Both the position numbers and the translations under genes were made by a program. The notes beneath the pieces were generated by a model that did no database searches, had not been told where the DNA came from, and saw nothing but the letters and a program-made list of their open reading frames with translations. DNA of 64,000 nucleotides from Desulfosporosinus nitroreducens (lineage in GTDB: Bacteria > Bacillota > Desulfitobacteriia > Desulfitobacteriales > Desulfitobacteriaceae): the NCBI RefSeq assembly GCF_023897015.1, contig NZ_JAMHFY010000001.1, forward strand, positions 248,001 to 312,000, read 5' to 3'. Positions 34,520 through 42,443 of this stretch are shown one piece after another (the stretch's first letter is position 1; every line of letters begins with the position of its first letter).

Positions 34520-36409
34520 TTATTTTTCAATGACGAACAACGGTTGGCCATATTCAACAGGTTGACCGTTCTCTACAAGAATTTGAATAACTTTTCCTTC
34601 GATTTCCGACTCGATTTCGTTCATGAGTTTCATGGCTTCAACGATGCAAACAGGTTGACCCGCTTCGATATGCTGTCCTACTTTTACAAAAGGAGCTGCC
34701 TCAGGAGATTGTGAACTATAGAACGTTCCTACCATAGGAGAGGTGATCGTTTCTGTATTAGCGCTGATAATAGGTTCAGCTGCTTTTACTGCAGGTTCGG
34801 CACTGTTTTGAGCAGGGACCTCAACTGTAACGGAGGTTGGGTTCCCTTCTTGACGTGCAGCAGTTACCGGAACACTCATTATTGCACTTGGTCCTTTGCG
34901 AATGGCGATTTTCACACCATCACTTTCAAGATTTAATTCACTAATATCAGTCTCATCTATAATTTGGATTAATTCTTTTATTTCTTGTAAATTCAACTTC
35001 GAATCCTCCTTAGATAACAATGAAGGGCGTTCTCCCTTCGTTCCTTTAACCTCTTTGCGTTCCTCTCTTGATACAGCCCCACTTTTTCGCTCTTCAAAAA
35101 ACTTCTTGGCTATTTGCGGAAACAAAGCATAACTTACAACGTCTTCTGGAGATAGAGCTAACTCAAGAGTGTCTTGCTTTGCTTTCGCCATGCCTGGTTC
35201 AAGTTTATCTGCAGGGCGAACAGATAACGGCTCCTCATCTCCAATAATTTTCTTCTGAATTTCAGCGTTTATTGGTGCTGGAGGACGGCCGTACAACCCG
35301 CGTACATAGCCTTTTACCTCTCCTGGAACTAATTTATATCTTGCCCCCGTAAGAACATTTAATACCGCTTGAGTTCCCACAATTTGACTGGTAGGGGTAA
35401 CCAACGGCGGATATCCTAATTCTGCACGCACCTTGGGAATCTCCTCTAAGACATCATGTATTCGCTCTAAGGCACCTTGTTCTTCCAGTTGTGATACTAA
35501 ATTGGAGATCATTCCTCCGGGAACTTGATGTTCAAATACTCTCATATCCGAGATCCGAGTGATCCCACGCTCGAAACCGCGATTTTTTCGAAGTGCCTCA
35601 AAATACTTAGCAATATGGAACAGTTTACGCAAACTTAGGCCCGTATCAAATTCGGTTTCCTGAAAAGCCCGAACCACTGTTTCGACCGGTGGTTGACTGG
35701 CACCAAAGGCTAAAGGAACGCTGGCGGTATCTATGATATCCGCGCCTGCTTCTGCTGCCTTTAAATACGTTCCAACAGCCATTCCACCAATATAATGGCT
35801 ATGAAGATGAATCATAATTCCTAATTCTTTTTTCAACAACGAAATTAGTTCATAAGCCTTGATCGGGGTAAGCAAGCCGGCCATATCTTTAATACAGAGA
35901 GAATCTGCACCAAGTTCAGCAAGTGCCGTGGCTGTTTCCAAGTAATGTTTTGTGGTATGAACAGGGCTGATTGTATAAACAACAGACGCCTGAACATGGG
36001 CTCCTGCCTTTTTGGCTGCCTCCATCGGAACAACCATATTTCGAACATCATTCAGGGAATCGAAAATCCGTATAATATCAATTCCGTTTTTTACACTCAG
36101 GGTCACAAATTCCCTTACGACATCATCCGGATAATGTTGATACCCGACTAATGACTGGGCTCTAAGTAACATTTGCAATGGTGTCTTTTTGACGCGACTT
36201 TTAATCTGCCTTAACCGTTCCCATGGATCCTCACCTAAGAAGCGCAAACAGACATCAAAGGTGGCTCCTCCCCATACTTCTAACGAAAAATATCCTGCCT
36301 CATCCAATTCTGTTAGGATTGGCAGCATGTCTTCTGTACGCATCCGAGTTGCCCAAAGACTTTGGTGAGCATCTCTCAGTGTCGTATCTGTAATCTTGAT
36401 TGGTTTCAC
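34520..36409 (-). CDS. Fused carboxyltransferase (OadA/PycB type) and biotin carboxyl carrier protein (AccB)
   Basis: 629 residues from a GTG at 36409 (AGAGGGG upstream). Residues 1-455 are the pyruvate/oxaloacetate carboxyltransferase: [43 protein letters not shown], and metal ligands in [11 protein letters not shown]. After a charged linker, residues 472-629 are a complete AccB-like BCCP, beginning [17 protein letters not shown] and ending with the biotinylation site [11 protein letters not shown]. With AccC next door this makes a pyruvate carboxylase or oxaloacetate decarboxylase complex. At the junction lies AAGGAGG with a TTG 9 nt later, so free BCCP may also be made. No membrane beta subunit is nearby. 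Confidence 0.9.
   Translation of the reverse strand: MKPIKITDTTLRDAHQSLWATRMRTEDMLPILTELDEAGYFSLEVWGGATFDVCLRFLGEDPWERLRQIKSRVKKTPLQMLLRAQSLVGYQHYPDDVVREFVTLSVKNGIDIIRIFDSLNDVRNMVVPMEAAKKAGAHVQASVVYTISPVHTTKHYLETATALAELGADSLCIKDMAGLLTPIKAYELISLLKKELGIMIHLHSHYIGGMAVGTYLKAAEAGADIIDTASVPLAFGASQPPVETVVRAFQETEFDTGLSLRKLFHIAKYFEALRKNRGFERGITRISDMRVFEHQVPGGMISNLVSQLEEQGALERIHDVLEEIPKVRAELGYPPLVTPTSQIVGTQAVLNVLTGARYKLVPGEVKGYVRGLYGRPPAPINAEIQKKIIGDEEPLSVRPADKLEPGMAKAKQDTLELALSPEDVVSYALFPQIAKKFFEERKSGAVSREERKEVKGTKGERPSLLSKEDSKLNLQEIKELIQIIDETDISELNLESDGVKIAIRKGPSAIMSVPVTAARQEGNPTSVTVEVPAQNSAEPAVKAAEPIISANTETITSPMVGTFYSSQSPEAAPFVKVGQHIEAGQPVCIVEAMKLMNEIESEIEGKVIQILVENGQPVEYGQPLFVIEK
34994..35010 (-). 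promoter_or_regulatory. Internal ribosome site and TTG start for a free AccB
   Basis: Inside the fused gene, CCTCCTTA at 35005-35012 (minus strand TAAGGAGG) stands 8 nt before a TTG at 34996 in the same frame. A 158-residue product from that TTG would begin with the canonical AccB N-terminus. The site is as strong as any in the window. Confidence 0.6.
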
Positions 36410-36607
36410 TGCCGTCACCCCTCTTTGTATTATCCCCATTTCTCTGAATTCAAACAATGGGTAATTTTCTATTAATGAAAATGAAACACATATGTCTTAT
36501 TATATGGGTGCAGTTTACCTTTTTCAACGAATCCAGTTAAAGTATACAATATAACTCTTATTATACATAATAATGTCCGATGTGGGATTTAACTGTCTAA
36601 GACATAA

Positions 36608-36638
36608 AAAGTCGCCGCCAAACATAAGGCAGCAACTT
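36608..36638 (-). terminator. Terminator after the CheY-like gene
   Basis: Arms 36608-36619 and 36628-36638 pair with two G-U positions and are followed by T5 on the minus strand, 25 nt beyond the cheY-like stop. Confidence 0.65.
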
Positions 36639-36662
36639 AATTACTGGTGGGCTAAAGCGCAG

Positions 36663-37022
36663 CTAGTTCAACTGTTTGAGGACCATGCACAAGAGTTCAT
36701 CAGGACGAAACGGTTTAGCAATAAAGCCTGTAGCACCCATTCGTAAGGATTCTTTAACAATGTTTTCATCTGCGACTGCACTGCAAATGACTACTTTAGC
36801 TGCTGGGTCAATCTCAAGAATTTCTGCAAGTGCGGCCAATCCATCTAGTTCGGGCATAGTAATATCCATCAGCGTAAGGTCTGGTTTATAAGACTTGTAT
36901 AGTTCCACGGCCTGCCGGCCATTTTCAGCCTCCATAATGTTCGTTAGACCCTGCCGAGCAAGAATCTGACTAATCATCAAACGCATGAAACTCGCATCAT
37001 CAGCAATAAGAATTTTGCTCAT
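36663..37022 (-). CDS. CheY-like single-domain response regulator
   Basis: 119 residues, receiver domain only: acidic Asp7-Asp8 (IADDASF), phospho-acceptor Asp in LTLMDITMPELDG, Ser/Thr in VVICSAVADE and Lys in FIAKPFRPDE. It has no output domain, so it would act by protein contact, as CheY or Spo0F-like relay proteins do. It stands alone between the spoIIIA operon and oadA-accB, with its own promoter-like box and terminator. No chemotaxis gene is close, so its partner is not identified. Moderately confident that it is CheY-type. Confidence 0.92.
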   Translation of the reverse strand: MSKILIADDASFMRLMISQILARQGLTNIMEAENGRQAVELYKSYKPDLTLMDITMPELDGLAALAEILEIDPAAKVVICSAVADENIVKESLRMGATGFIAKPFRPDELLCMVLKQLN

Positions 37023-37093
37023 TATCAGTGTCTCTCACCCTCTCACCGGGACTTTCGTCCTATCTTCATATAGTTCGCTCTGACACAGTGATT

Positions 37094-37108
37094 TTCCTGC
37101 ACATTATT
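37094..37108 (-). promoter_or_regulatory. AATAAT-GCAGGAA box upstream of the CheY-like gene
   Basis: On the minus strand AATAAT is followed after 2 nt by GCAGGAA, about 70 nt before the start. The same pattern precedes the TPR effector, NACHT, SIR2 and GGDEF-EAL genes. Confidence 0.35.
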
Positions 37109-37131
37109 AATAGACTTCTTGTCTATTGTCC

Positions 37132-37704
37132 CTACTTTTTGGCAGATATTGTGATCTTATCAATGCGAACTCCGGTTACTCTAACTGCAATATCTTGAAT
37201 AAGACTTATTTCATGTGGAGTTAAACTTGGTGCATACACAATTATCGTGACATGTTCTGAAAAAACATCTGCCACAACATCTTGAAACCCTTTTATCTTA
37301 AGTAAGTTCTCAATCTCTTCTTCTCTTTGAATTTTCGAACTGAGTTCCAGCCATTTTTCTTGGGCCTGTGCTTTACTTTCTTCTACCGTCGAGTCTAACA
37401 GTATAGAAAGCATTGCCTTCGACTCTTGGCGTAACTGTTCTCTTTTTAAGCGATAATTAACGAAATAGTCCCCCCCAGAGCTATTAGGCTTAAGAGTCTC
37501 AACTTCAAACTGAATTAATGATTTCTCCATTTGTGAATTTACAGGCAAACTTGCTTGTTCTGGTATATAGGCATGCGGTTCGGAGACCATCAACTTTAAT
37601 CCTAAGATTCCAAGGATAGCGACCAATCCTATAAAGCCAATAAACCATACCCTGGATTTGTGCCCAACAATTAAAAGAATCGGCCGATGTATGCGCTTCG
37701 TCAT
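37132..37704 (-). CDS. spoIIIAH: Stage III sporulation protein AH
   Basis: 190 residues. One membrane segment at about 18-36, then an extracytoplasmic domain with the YscJ/FliF-like ring fold (KIQREEEIENLLKIKGFQDV, VTIIVYAPSLTPHEISLIQDIAVRVTGV). In B. subtilis SpoIIIAH binds SpoIIQ to build the mother cell-forespore channel. Overlaps spoIIIAG by 4 nt. Last gene of the operon. Confidence 0.95.
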   Translation of the reverse strand: MTKRIHRPILLIVGHKSRVWFIGFIGLVAILGILGLKLMVSEPHAYIPEQASLPVNSQMEKSLIQFEVETLKPNSSGGDYFVNYRLKREQLRQESKAMLSILLDSTVEESKAQAQEKWLELSSKIQREEEIENLLKIKGFQDVVADVFSEHVTIIVYAPSLTPHEISLIQDIAVRVTGVRIDKITISAKK

Positions 37705-38267
37705 GATGTTCCACCCATAGGTACAACAGTAATTCTAGCGCTTGGAATATTTAAAAGAGTTTGTACTGCGGTATGAATTCCTTCTCTAACTTTTGGGTCA
37801 CGTGCTCCTTCTGCAATAACTAATACTCCACCGATTTCCGGACGATCCTCCATGGCGATGACTGGCTGGGAGGAACCACTTGGCATGACCACTTGGTTAT
37901 TTTCCGTAATCTCTGTGGTTTCACGAGTTCCACCAACTTTATCTGTTTCTTTATTCGTTCTTTTCGTGACATTATTATTACGCACATACTCATTCTTAAG
38001 CCCTGTCAAAAAATTCACTGAGACCTGGACCCGCCCTACCCCCTCCATCATCAAAATATTGGTTTGCAGTTTACTCTCTAATTCTTTTTCTAAAACACCA
38101 ATTTTAGTACTTGGGTTGGCGGGAGCCGTCAACGCTGATTTTGTTTGGGCACTCTGATCAGTGTCTGCCGGTCCCTTGCCAAGATAAATAAAAGACATCC
38201 CCACTGCTATTAGAGACACTAACCCCACCAACATTTTATCTGTCGAGATCTTTTTCATCCAATCCAC
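37701..38267 (-). CDS. spoIIIAG: Stage III sporulation protein AG
   Basis: 188 residues from the GTG at 38267 (AAGGAGG, 7 nt spacing). One N-terminal membrane segment, a proline/alanine linker, and a ring-forming domain ending GVLVIAEGARDPKVREGIHTAVQTLLNIPSARITVVPM. SpoIIIAG forms the large ring in the channel. The family identity is clear from position and the C-terminal signature. Confidence 0.95.
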   Translation of the reverse strand: MDWMKKISTDKMLVGLVSLIAVGMSFIYLGKGPADTDQSAQTKSALTAPANPSTKIGVLEKELESKLQTNILMMEGVGRVQVSVNFLTGLKNEYVRNNNVTKRTNKETDKVGGTRETTEITENNQVVMPSGSSQPVIAMEDRPEIGGVLVIAEGARDPKVREGIHTAVQTLLNIPSARITVVPMGGTS

Positions 38268-38301
38268 CAGTTTACCTCCTTCCAAATCCTATTAACTCTC
38301 T

Positions 38302-38883
38302 CTAACCTTCTGCAACGAAAATATTTTCTTTGGCCAAGCTCATGAAGGTGGCAATTCGCTCTTTCACCTCTTCGGCTTTTGGAGTTTGTATTTCTAATGG
38401 CGTTGGCGAATTCCCGATAATCACAGGTTGTACCGATTGAATAGTTCCCCGGGTCGCTTTGAGCAAAATATTTACATAGGCAATTCTTGGTTGATCGATT
38501 AACCCTCCTGCTTCTTCTTCAAATTCAACGTCTACCTCCGCGTCCTCAACTCCTGAAGTACCTAACACCAATCCTTTAATCTGATTGATCAAAATCTGTC
38601 GATATTGTTCCTGAACAGCATCGCGCCCGATTTTAGCCCCTTGCCCTTCGACCGCAATAGCCGGTAAATCTTGAGGAGTTGTAGCAGTCCATGCAGGAAT
38701 CTCCATTGACAACGGAGTATGTAATAATGCAGTAATCGGAGCGAGAACCGCCGAAATTACAAATAGCCCCATCACCATTTGAACAAACCCGCGCATTGAT
38801 TTATTAGGCAGAAGCATCTCCAGAAAAGTTGCCAGCATTAAAATTAACGCCAAATTTCGTACTAGTGTTTGTAGCGTCTGCAC
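38302..38883 (-). CDS. spoIIIAF: Stage III sporulation protein AF
   Basis: 193 residues from a GTG (GGAGGAG upstream). Two N-terminal membrane segments (about 8-22 and 33-53), then an extracytoplasmic ring-type domain (VEDAEVDVEFEEEAGGLIDQ). Lies between AE and AG as in all spoIIIA operons. Confidence 0.94.
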   Translation of the reverse strand: MQTLQTLVRNLALILMLATFLEMLLPNKSMRGFVQMVMGLFVISAVLAPITALLHTPLSMEIPAWTATTPQDLPAIAVEGQGAKIGRDAVQEQYRQILINQIKGLVLGTSGVEDAEVDVEFEEEAGGLIDQPRIAYVNILLKATRGTIQSVQPVIIGNSPTPLEIQTPKAEEVKERIATFMSLAKENIFVAEG

Positions 38884-38895
38884 AGTCTCTCCTCC

Positions 38896-40089
38896 TTAGT
38901 GCAACATCACTGAAAAAGTTCCCGTCCCAACGACGACAGCAACGGCCATAAAAAACATAATTCCGACTGACGCAACAGAAACTAAAATTAAAATTAAACT
39001 TTTTGACATTTCTTGAAGACTATCTGCAAGAGGCTTTTCACCGAGAGGCTCAATGAGGGCAGCTGAAATTCGAAATACCAGGATCATAGCTAAGATTTTG
39101 ATCAAAGGTCCCAAACAAATCACGATAATTGCCAGCAAAGCAACAATACCGACTGCGTTTTTTAAAAGTAAACCCGACGTAATTACAAGTTCAACTGCAT
39201 CTTTGAAGAACTTCCCGACGACTGGGACGAGATCAGCAGAATACTTGGCTGTACGAAAAACAACGCTATCTGCAACCCCACCCGTTACCCCCTGAACCGT
39301 CATGACTCCGATAAAAACAGTCATTATTACACCCAGAGACAGTTTACCAGCGAATTCAAAGAGTCCGGCCAGCTTTCCGAGCTTAAATTGTTCAGAGATT
39401 TGGTTAAAAAGCTTAAGTACTGCGGCTAGAAAAAAGAGGGGTAAAATAACCGTTTTGATAATTGTTGCTAAGACTGTCAAACTACCCATAATAAGAGGTT
39501 TGAACAAAGCTGCACTGGTCAAGTTTCCCATCGTAATTAATAATGTCAGTATCACCGGAAACATAGTTTGCATCAGACCTACCATTTGATCAATCGTTCC
39601 GGTAGCTGTCTCTAAGGCCTCTCTGAATGAAGTTATCGCCAAGCTCAGCAGAACGAGATAAGTCATGACCCGAGCAGTTTTGCCGACGCTTCCACCAAAA
39701 GCTGCTTGAAGTTGTCCCAGAACAGCCCCCAGTACGGCTAAGATAAGCAGCTTACCAATTAGGGGTGCAGTCCCTAATATTTGATGACCCAATACCGTCA
39801 ACAATGTTTTCCCTAAGTTTTCCGGTTTCAGACTCAGCTTTCCACTCTTAAGATCCTCAAAGGTGCGAACTAAGGAAAATCCCGGCATTGCCTTTTGAAC
39901 ATCACTATCCAGTTGCTCCAAAAAACCACGCATTTGGCTTAAATCGACCTCTTGCAAAAGATCAATATTTTCAAGTGGTTGAGGGGAAACCTCCTCAGCT
40001 AAAACTGGAGGAGTTGTCCCACCGAAGAAGAAAACTAATAATACCAAACTCACGATAAAACGCGGCAAATACATCACCTCACGGAACAA
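38896..40089 (-). CDS. spoIIIAE: Stage III sporulation protein AE
   Basis: 397 residues from a TTG at 40089; the ATG five codons later, with an adjacent GAGGTG, is an alternative. A signal-type segment at about 6-31 (ending PPVLAEE) is followed by about eight membrane helices. This polytopic protein is the likely channel component of the complex. It overlaps spoIIIAD. Confidence 0.95.
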   Translation of the reverse strand: MFREVMYLPRFIVSLVLLVFFFGGTTPPVLAEEVSPQPLENIDLLQEVDLSQMRGFLEQLDSDVQKAMPGFSLVRTFEDLKSGKLSLKPENLGKTLLTVLGHQILGTAPLIGKLLILAVLGAVLGQLQAAFGGSVGKTARVMTYLVLLSLAITSFREALETATGTIDQMVGLMQTMFPVILTLLITMGNLTSAALFKPLIMGSLTVLATIIKTVILPLFFLAAVLKLFNQISEQFKLGKLAGLFEFAGKLSLGVIMTVFIGVMTVQGVTGGVADSVVFRTAKYSADLVPVVGKFFKDAVELVITSGLLLKNAVGIVALLAIIVICLGPLIKILAMILVFRISAALIEPLGEKPLADSLQEMSKSLILILVSVASVGIMFFMAVAVVVGTGTFSVMLH

Positions 40090-40465
40090 GTCGTACCAAG
40101 GACTCTGTAATGGCTACAATAATAGGAATCGCTAAAATTATGACCCCGACTTTGGCAGCAAGTTCGATCTTCGTAGCTAACGCACCTTCTCCAGCATCAC
40201 GGCAAATTTGGGCACCGAACTCAGCGAGATAGGCTACACCGACAATTTTTAATATAATAAGCAGATAATAGGAACTAATATTTGCTTGATCCGCAAGGGT
40301 CTGCAGCAAATCAACAATTACTCGCACTTTACTTAGAATAAGAATAAAGATGGATGCACCTGCTAAGATCGAAAGTTGTAACGCAATTTCCGGGCGGATC
40401 TGTTTAAGAACTACACTGAAAACTGTAACGATCAGGGCTAGTCCCACGATTTGCCATATCTCCAC
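40079..40465 (-). CDS. spoIIIAD: Stage III sporulation protein AD
   Basis: 128 residues from a GTG (GGGGG upstream). Four membrane segments; EIALQLSILAGASIFILI and YYLLIILKIVGVAYLAEFGAQICRDAGE match SpoIIIAD. Polytopic partner of AC and AE. Confidence 0.95.
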   Translation of the reverse strand: MEIWQIVGLALIVTVFSVVLKQIRPEIALQLSILAGASIFILILSKVRVIVDLLQTLADQANISSYYLLIILKIVGVAYLAEFGAQICRDAGEGALATKIELAAKVGVIILAIPIIVAITESLVRLVP

Positions 40466-40476
40466 ACTTTAGCCCC

Positions 40477-40674
40477 CTAGTAAAGGTTAAAAACACTCTT
40501 AACCAGAGTAAATAATTCTGCTATAGACTGTACAACAATATACAAGACTACAATAACTCCCATAATTGTAACCCCCTGAGCCATTTCACTGCGGCCGGAT
40601 TGATTTAAGACGGAAGCTAAAACTCCTACTAAAATGCCAATTCCAGCAACCGTAATGATTAAATTAAAGCTCAT
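40477..40674 (-). CDS. spoIIIAC: Stage III sporulation protein AC
   Basis: 65 residues from the ATG at 40674, preceded by AAGGAGAGGAG; a longer frame would run back into spoIIIAB. Two membrane helices joined by NQSGRSEMAQG, the SpoIIIAC core. Confidence 0.95.
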   Translation of the reverse strand: MSFNLIITVAGIGILVGVLASVLNQSGRSEMAQGVTIMGVIVVLYIVVQSIAELFTLVKSVFNLY

Positions 40675-40694
40675 TTCCCCACTCCTCTCCTTGG

Positions 40695-41207
40695 TTAAAT
40701 CAAAATGAGCACTCCCGCTATTCCGCCCAGAAAGCCCAAATACGACCACATCTTGGCTTGTTTACTCGACCACACTTCCGCTTGTTCCTTCATTATAATT
40801 AGCTGACGTTGAACGAGTTCGATCTGTTTATGCTGTTCTGTTCGATCAGACCGTCCTAAGCCTTTCCCGACATCTCCGATCACTTGCCAGTCTTCCGGTT
40901 TGAGACAAAATTGAGCATTTCGAGTTATCATAGTTTCTCTCCAAGCTGTGCTTGCCGACTCACCCTGTTGCAATCGTTCTTGAAGTTCGGCAAAGAAATC
41001 TTGCCAGGGTGAATCTGTTCGTTCTTTTAAAATACAGAATGCCTCAGGTAAAGGAGTTGCCCCCCAGACGATTTCAGTGTCCAACAGTGCCAAAGCCATC
41101 GAACATTCTCGTAACTCCATGGGACGCCGCCGAATCCGATAAGCAAGCCAGAGTCCTAAACACCCGCATCCGGTAATTAGTGCAATACATCCCAGTACAA
41201 GCATCAC
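40695..41207 (-). CDS. spoIIIAB: Stage III sporulation protein AB
   Basis: 170 residues, start GTG overlapping the spoIIIAA stop by 4 nt (GGGAGG upstream). An N-terminal membrane segment, a cytoplasmic helical region (LGRSDRTEQHKQIELVQRQL), and a C-terminal membrane helix (MWSYLGFLGGIAGVLILI). The fold is like type II secretion F-proteins. Works with the ATPase SpoIIIAA. Confidence 0.95.
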   Translation of the reverse strand: MMLVLGCIALITGCGCLGLWLAYRIRRRPMELRECSMALALLDTEIVWGATPLPEAFCILKERTDSPWQDFFAELQERLQQGESASTAWRETMITRNAQFCLKPEDWQVIGDVGKGLGRSDRTEQHKQIELVQRQLIIMKEQAEVWSSKQAKMWSYLGFLGGIAGVLILI

Positions 41208-42259
41208 AGGATCCTCCCAGTTCTCAGATCGTAAACTCCTTCTATCGTTCCTGGTCCATGTTGCCTGCTTAACACAACCAAACGTTCAAAAACTCCCTGA
41301 TCCAACAAATGAGTTATGACCGGTCTGTTTTGTGCTTCTTCTATAGAACTGGCATGGGCCGTACTCAAAATCTGGACCCCAGTGCGCAAGGCATCCGCTA
41401 TGGCGATAACATCATCAGTATGGCCAATCTCATCCATAGCCAGCACCTGAGGAGACATGGAGCGAACCATCATGCTCATCCCGCTGGCTTTCGGGCAACC
41501 ATCCAAGACATCCGTGCGAAATCCCAAGTCGTAGGTCGGAACACCTTGCCACATCCCGGCAAGTTCACCTCGTTCATCCACAACCCCAACCGTCTGACCC
41601 TTTAATCCTACTTGAGGAACCCCATTACTAATTGAACGAATAAGATCTCTCAAGAGGGTTGTTTTACCGGCACGGGGAGGAGAAATTATAAGTGTATGAC
41701 AAATGCTACCATCTGAACTTAATAACAAGGGCAGGATCTTTAAACTAAGTCCCCGAATATCTCTGGCAATACGAAGATTTAAGGATGAGATGTGTTTTAT
41801 TGTTTGTATTTGACCATTCAAGAGTACCGCCTCACCCGTTATACCCACTCGATTCCCTCCCGGAAGGGTTATGAAACCCTGCTTGAGATCCTCTTCTACA
41901 GCATAAACCGAGCTATGAGTCATTCGTTCTATGGCCGAAGCCAGATCTTCATGCTTAATGAAGTACGCCTTTTGGGGACTCGCTGCCAGCCCTTCTTGGT
42001 TTATAAAAAGGTCCTTGTCTAAGGTCCGAACCAAAAGCGGTTGCCCCACTCGCAAACGCAACTCTTCAACCTCATTAAAGTCTACTCCCTTAAGGTTAAG
42101 TAAAATCGAGCGGATATCATCCCCAAACCATCTGGCCATGTCTGCCCATAATGTTGCGCTTTTATTAAGCCCGGGAAGGCTTCCCTCCCTTTGAGGGCCC
42201 ATGGCCTTCGAAGTCACCTTAGGTGCCTGAACGACAGATAGAGTGTAATGTAGCGACAC
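41204..42259 (-). CDS. spoIIIAA: Stage III sporulation protein AA, ATPase
   Basis: 351 residues if the GTG at 42259 is used (AGGGGGG upstream). The open frame extends to 42370, and an ATG at 42310 is another option, so the N-terminus is uncertain and longer than usual. Walker A SPPRAGKTTLLRDLIR, Walker B VLAMDEIG, and STAHASS. It is the secretion-type ATPase of the SpoIIIA-SpoIIQ complex and first gene of the operon, expected under sigma-E in the mother cell. Confidence 0.94.
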   Translation of the reverse strand: MSLHYTLSVVQAPKVTSKAMGPQREGSLPGLNKSATLWADMARWFGDDIRSILLNLKGVDFNEVEELRLRVGQPLLVRTLDKDLFINQEGLAASPQKAYFIKHEDLASAIERMTHSSVYAVEEDLKQGFITLPGGNRVGITGEAVLLNGQIQTIKHISSLNLRIARDIRGLSLKILPLLLSSDGSICHTLIISPPRAGKTTLLRDLIRSISNGVPQVGLKGQTVGVVDERGELAGMWQGVPTYDLGFRTDVLDGCPKASGMSMMVRSMSPQVLAMDEIGHTDDVIAIADALRTGVQILSTAHASSIEEAQNRPVITHLLDQGVFERLVVLSRQHGPGTIEGVYDLRTGRIL

Positions 42260-42350
42260 GTCATTGCCCCCCTTGATAGAAGGTATGTCCACCTTATAAG
42301 TTTTAGACATAAATCCTTTGTAAAAAAGTATTAAAGCCGGGCACAAAAAT

Positions 42351-42393
42351 GCTCCCCTTAAGGCACACAAATTATGTTTGCCTTAAGGGGAGC
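42351..42393 (-). terminator. Strong terminator after the GGDEF-EAL gene
   Basis: A perfect 15-bp stem (42351-42365 with 42379-42393), with T5 on the right for the plus strand and ATTTTT on the minus strand, 50 nt after the GGDEF-EAL stop. It insulates the spoIIIA operon from upstream transcription. Confidence 0.85.
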
Positions 42394-42443
42394 TTTTTGA
42401 CTCATGTACCAGTCTTTAAAAGAACTGTTGCAACAATATTAAC

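Noticed and set aside
41204-42370. A 388-residue SpoIIIAA from the longest frame
   Set aside because: The first 20 codons overlap terminator-proximal DNA and have no ribosome site. The GTG at 42259 is better placed.
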